A stretch of 64,000 nt of DNA from Rhodospirillales bacterium (GTDB lineage: Bacteria > Pseudomonadota > Alphaproteobacteria > Micavibrionales > Micavibrionaceae), in the NCBI GenBank assembly GCA_020638155.1, contig JACKJB010000001.1, forward strand, positions 1,243,650 through 1,307,649, given 5' to 3'. The notes beneath the pieces were generated by a model. That model was not told the DNA's origin. It saw only the letters and a program-made list of their open reading frames with translations, and made no database searches. The stretch's first letter is position 1. Each line of letters opens with the position of its first letter. Position numbers and translations under genes: made by a program. This document shows, piece by piece, positions 63,001 through 64,000 of this stretch.

Positions 63001-64000
63001 CTGTCCCGTTGCCATACTATAGTTACCTATAGCATTTGTTGACCAACCAAGTGCTGTACTTCTATCACCGCTGGCTGTTGTATTCCCCCCCAACGCTGTA
63101 CTAATCGGGCCACTTGCAATCGTGTTCCACCCCATAGCAACTGTGCGAAATCCTACATTTGCATCGTCCCACTGCACTCCATCTACTAGCCCTGCTCTAA
63201 ACGCGCCTTTGGATACATCAAAGAACATGCGGTAATCTTCACTGCCCGTCCCTGTATCATTAATTTGATAGGACCCGACAATCAAATCGCCTGCGCTGGT
63301 GAACACGAAGCGGGGGTTGGAACCCATGGCGCCGCCGGAGTTGAACAGGATTTCGGTATCCGCGCCCGGTACGCCGACGGATCCTGTGGCGACGGCCTGC
63401 GCGTTAAAGCAGTAATTGCCGTCTTCATCGCAATACTGGATCGCGCCGATATCGCCTTCGACGTCAAGATCAAGAATACCGGACACGGCAAGCTCGGTCG
63501 CCGGAACGTTCGGATCGATCATCAGCCGCCCGCCGAACAGGCCCATGGTATTGGCGGAGGATAGGTTGACGCCGGACTGGTCGCCCATGAAGATGCCGAG
63601 GGATTCGTTTCCAGAAACTACAGGCATAGCAGGATCAGGGTTCCCACCACTGGCGTTACCCAAACCAAACGCCATTGAATAATTTCCTGTTGTATTTACT
63701 TCCCGGCCAATTGAAACACTTGTATTGCCACTAGCCGTTGCAAACATCCCCATCGCGATGGAATTTATTGCATTCGCATTAGAATTATTACCTATTGCTA
63801 TACTCTGACTACCGCCGGCATCGGCACTAAACCCTATCGCTACGCTAGAAGATGCGGTAGCATCTGCACCATTACCCAAGGCAACCGTGTAATTATTACT
63901 GGCTGTCGCATTATAGCCCAGTGCGATACTAGACGCCCCAACATTTGCATCGTCCCATTGCCCTGTTAAAGTCGTTCCCGCACGGAAAGCACCTTTGGAC
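57100..64000 (-). CDS. Giant head-repeat protein with S74 autochaperone and C-terminal membrane helix (5' end outside window)
   Basis: About 2,300 residues visible; the frame is still open at 64000 and the repeats continue to that edge, so the start lies beyond it. At least seven large modules alternate two openings, RMFFDVSKGAFRAG...WDDANVG and LWTDN.THISY.S..I...G, each followed by YadA-head-like beta-roll repeats (SVAMG...TASG) and closing segments such as FGIFMGDQSGVDVSAANTMA and EMDIEGDLGAVNYCDN. Near the C terminus is an S74 chaperone (VSDRRLKTDI with Ser and Lys five apart, EYGVMAQELETLFPNLV, then a coiled coil). After it comes a membrane helix (GLWILLGMAGGSALIFFAG) and basic RRRKV. 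If cleaved at the Ser, the 159-residue chaperone would stay in the membrane and the passenger would be released. Confidence 0.87.
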   Translation of the reverse strand, partial: SKGAFRAGTTLTGQWDDANVGASSIALGYNATASNNYTVALGNGADATASSSVAIGFSADAGGSQSIAIGNNSNANAINSIAMGMFATASGNTSVSIGREVNTTGNYSMAFGLGNASGGNPDPAMPVVSGNESLGIFMGDQSGVNLSSANTMGLFGGRLMIDPNVPATELAVSGILDLDVEGDIGAIQYCDEDGNYCFNAQAVATGSVGVPGADTEILFNSGGAMGSNPRFVFTSAGDLIVGSYQINDTGTGSEDYRMFFDVSKGAFRAGLVDGVQWDDANVGFRTVAMGWNTIASGPISTALGGNTTASGDRSTALGWSTNAIGNYSMATGQATDAIGDFSTAIGYDTMALGVYSTALGNNTVASGTSSVAMGHYSSAGGLTSTSFGREVLALGDYSVAFGLGDASGGAPDPAMPQVSGQSSFGIFMGDQSGYDLSTNNRMALVGGDFLIDDDGTSGSQGCFQYDGASGKLQFSHDCTTYYDIPLPGAGGLWTDNGTHISYQSSHIIKTGQTLPATMDDNGTRMFFYADKGAFRGGAIAAANDAWQDGNIGTGSFAWGTNAQASNTDSVSIGYWTDATGQSSVALGRFAVASGSSTVALGYNAQATSSNAVALGNNNKATGQSSTAMGLSSTAGGQASTAMGYYTSANGLASASLGRNTIAQGDYSVAFGLGNAAGAAPQVSGQSSFGIFMGDQSGTDVSAANTMALLGGKFVLGATTATTGGEQDLEMDIEGDLGAINYCDNLGDDCFTAADVALLAGGGSPAPGADRQIVYNSGGLFDAATNFVYTSAGDFIVGSYQLDDTTTGSEDNRMFFDVSKGAFRAGGTPVGQWDSAFVGDHSFAAGYETIANGTYSVAMGSQSSASNTYSVAMGNGTTALGVGSFAMGQNSVAGGISSVAMGHSVSTAANYSMAFGREVNANAAYSVAFGLGDSGVPAPQVSGTSSFGIFMGNQASANVSAANTMALLGGKFVLGATAATTGGEQDLEMDIEGDLGAVNYCDNLGDDCFTAADVAALAGGSVPAPGSDSQIVYNSGNEFYADGNLVFSSMGRLGIGGISDPQYGLQIKAVAASSVPLIGIPQGSGNTNWTTYGWVRAMELGQSMALRFKGTANPYYFMGAKVDKFYLGTTTIDDNSLAPEYRFVMDASGNIGLGTENPAVNLDVVGAIRPGYATTCTATEEGAIRYDSSSNHAELCDGSSWLPVNTGAGGLWTDNTTHISYNSAHFINSGETLPAEMDDDGARMFYYADKSAFRGGAITAADTAWQDANTGINSFAWGENVQAGALRSAAFGYLTEASGNQSFVAGRAGVASGNSSIALGHFPAASGQYSVAMGDHATANGASSVAMGHWTTANGDISTAMGSFTSAGDYSMAIGLTSVDPANDPQVSGQQSLGIFMGDQSGVDVSAANTMALLGGKFVLGATAATTGGEQDLEMDIEGDLGAVNYCDNLGNDCFTAGDIAVLAGGAVPAPGNDRQISFNSNSEFWADNNFVYTSAGDFIVGSYQLDDTTTGSEDYRMFFDVSKGAFRSGVVNGSEWDDANVGNFSTALGALVTASQQGAVALGYNNVASGSFSTVTGSSNTAIGGFSTAMGYKTSASGTYGISMGRDVVVGDGVFNSGFGDGSIGMGLMDGAVTITTKPQVTGIQSFGIFMGDQDGGIDLASANTMLLAGGRMVIDPNVPATNLEADTAFEVEGTIKMAYGGEACDALRAGAIRYDSGSGQFDLCDGGGTWTSIATSSGGSKWQDGAGDDIYYTSGDVGIGTATPAEALDVSGSIQVSESVIFGGVAGNAPTNNLVDVLNDLSDVSAASPNSSDVLVWNGSNWVAQAPSGGGLWTDNTTHISYQSAHFINVGETVTTAGLTGAGIRMFFYPDKQAFRAGAVTGTQWDEGNVGQYSTAFGSDATASGWTSFAAGGATTASNNFAVALGYNATASAINSAAIGFNVTASGQHSKAIGEYAVAAGLNSIALGKDVHAGTESSPGSDANYSFAFGLGAAGGTLPVVTGDSSFGIFMGDQSGVNLASANTMALMGGKFVLGGVEATAGGEQDLEMDIEGDLGAVNYCDNAGNNCFTAGDIAVLSGGAVPAPGNDRQISFNSNSEFWADNNFVYTSAGYLGIGTATPDVELDVAGDIEYTGTITDVSDRRLKTDIIELDTDDVVGKLMQVDTYSFRMIDNPDGPVEYGVMAQELETLFPNLVRTAKDEMGTKSVNYVGLIAPLIETSQALKAENDNLKTELASLQAERTEMHAALDDLRQDVNGLKAHTGYGIGKAGIGLWILLGMAGGSALIFFAGRVMRRRKV
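57669..57995. repeat. Long internal repeat of the giant gene, copy 1
   Basis: About 330 bp with the run GAATTCGCTGTTGCTGTTGA near its left and CCCTCGATATCCATTTCAAG in the middle. It matches 59518-59850 closely and parts of 60880-61187 and 61632-61960. It encodes the AVNYCDN...EMDIEGDLG segment. Confidence 0.75.
59518..59850. repeat. Long internal repeat of the giant gene, copy 2
   Basis: Nearly the same as 57669-57995 over its first 200 bases (including GAATTCGCTGTTGCTGTTGA), then slowly diverging. High DNA identity suggests recent duplication or conversion. Confidence 0.75.
60880..61187. repeat. Long internal repeat of the giant gene, copy 3
   Basis: Shares GAAGCAGTCATCGCCGAGAT and CCCTCGATATCCATTTCAAG with the copy at 61632; less like the first two at its left end. 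Confidence 0.7.
61632..61960. repeat. Long internal repeat of the giant gene, copy 4
   Basis: Shares GAAGCAGTCATCGCCGAGAT and CCCTCGATATCCATTTCAAG with copy 3, and the end CCCATGAAGATACCGA with all copies. Confidence 0.7.

Noticed and set aside
57100..64000. Reading frames of 60-200 codons on the plus strand opposite the giant gene
   Set aside because: They follow the repeat period of the minus-strand gene and look like its reverse frames.

Overview
The window looks like chromosomal DNA of an alphaproteobacterium. By eye it is moderately GC-rich, roughly in the mid-fifties per cent (estimated, not computed). Supporting signs are the mfd - sdhE - recG neighbourhood, the gyrA - ssb - uvrA neighbourhood with ispG and coaD nearby, and ELM1-like, DUF502, TIGR02302/DUF4175 and TIGR03032 proteins that are typical of this class. 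A Rhodospirillales- or Micavibrio-like lineage is plausible but cannot be fixed from the sequence alone. Two tRNA genes (Lys-TTT and Leu-CAA) encode their CCA ends.

Layout. Positions 1-7.4 kb: the 3' part of carB, then greA, a DMT exporter, an Lrp/AsnC regulator, an ELM1-like protein, trxB and a LysR regulator. 7.4-11 kb: a small RNA with exposed anti-Shine-Dalgarno loops, then two patatin-like proteins. 11-15.3 kb (minus strand): aspartate aminotransferase, an AmgK-like sugar kinase, a helical hypothetical protein and glutamate dehydrogenase. 15.5-24.9 kb: mfd, two small genes including sdhE, a hypothetical protein, recG, a hypothetical protein with an FtsK-gamma-like C terminus, and a DUF502 membrane protein. 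25-29.7 kb: a DUF4175 (TIGR02302) protein that appears split in two, with the halves now convergent on opposite strands. 29.7-37.4 kb: a TIGR03032 protein, a secreted head-repeat protein ending in an S74 chaperone domain, a QueC-like/methyltransferase pair, and a Fic-fold protein with a degenerate active site. 37.5-46.9 kb: tRNA-Lys, ispG, coaD, a repeat-rich gap, RidA, a YcbK-like peptidase, gyrA, a DUF2059 protein and ssb. 47-53.5 kb: a CbbX/SpoVK-like AAA+ ATPase, uvrA and a coiled-coil protein. 53.6-64 kb: tRNA-Leu, a second copy of the small RNA, a LamG/DUF1566 surface protein, and a very large head-repeat/S74 protein running off the right edge.

The spaces between genes are unusually rich in dispersed repeats. 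At least four families are visible: composite palindromes of about 150 bp (A), GTCATTTCGAG...GGGATGAC elements (B, twice carried inside MITE-like elements with inverted ends), long hairpins of the ACCGCAGAGGCGCAGAG type (C), and CCCTCTCC...GGGAGAGGG palindromes (D). One D copy is translated in frame at the start of the LamG/DUF1566 protein, and another supplies the mfd stop codon.

The observations most worth following are: the split and inverted DUF4175 gene, whose secreted half now has its own signal peptide; the two related small RNAs whose anti-SD segment is complementary to the ribosome binding site of the AAA+ ATPase gene; the S74 protein whose self-released chaperone would stay membrane-anchored; the QueC-like/methyltransferase pair; and GyrA with Phe at the position of E. 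coli Ser83.
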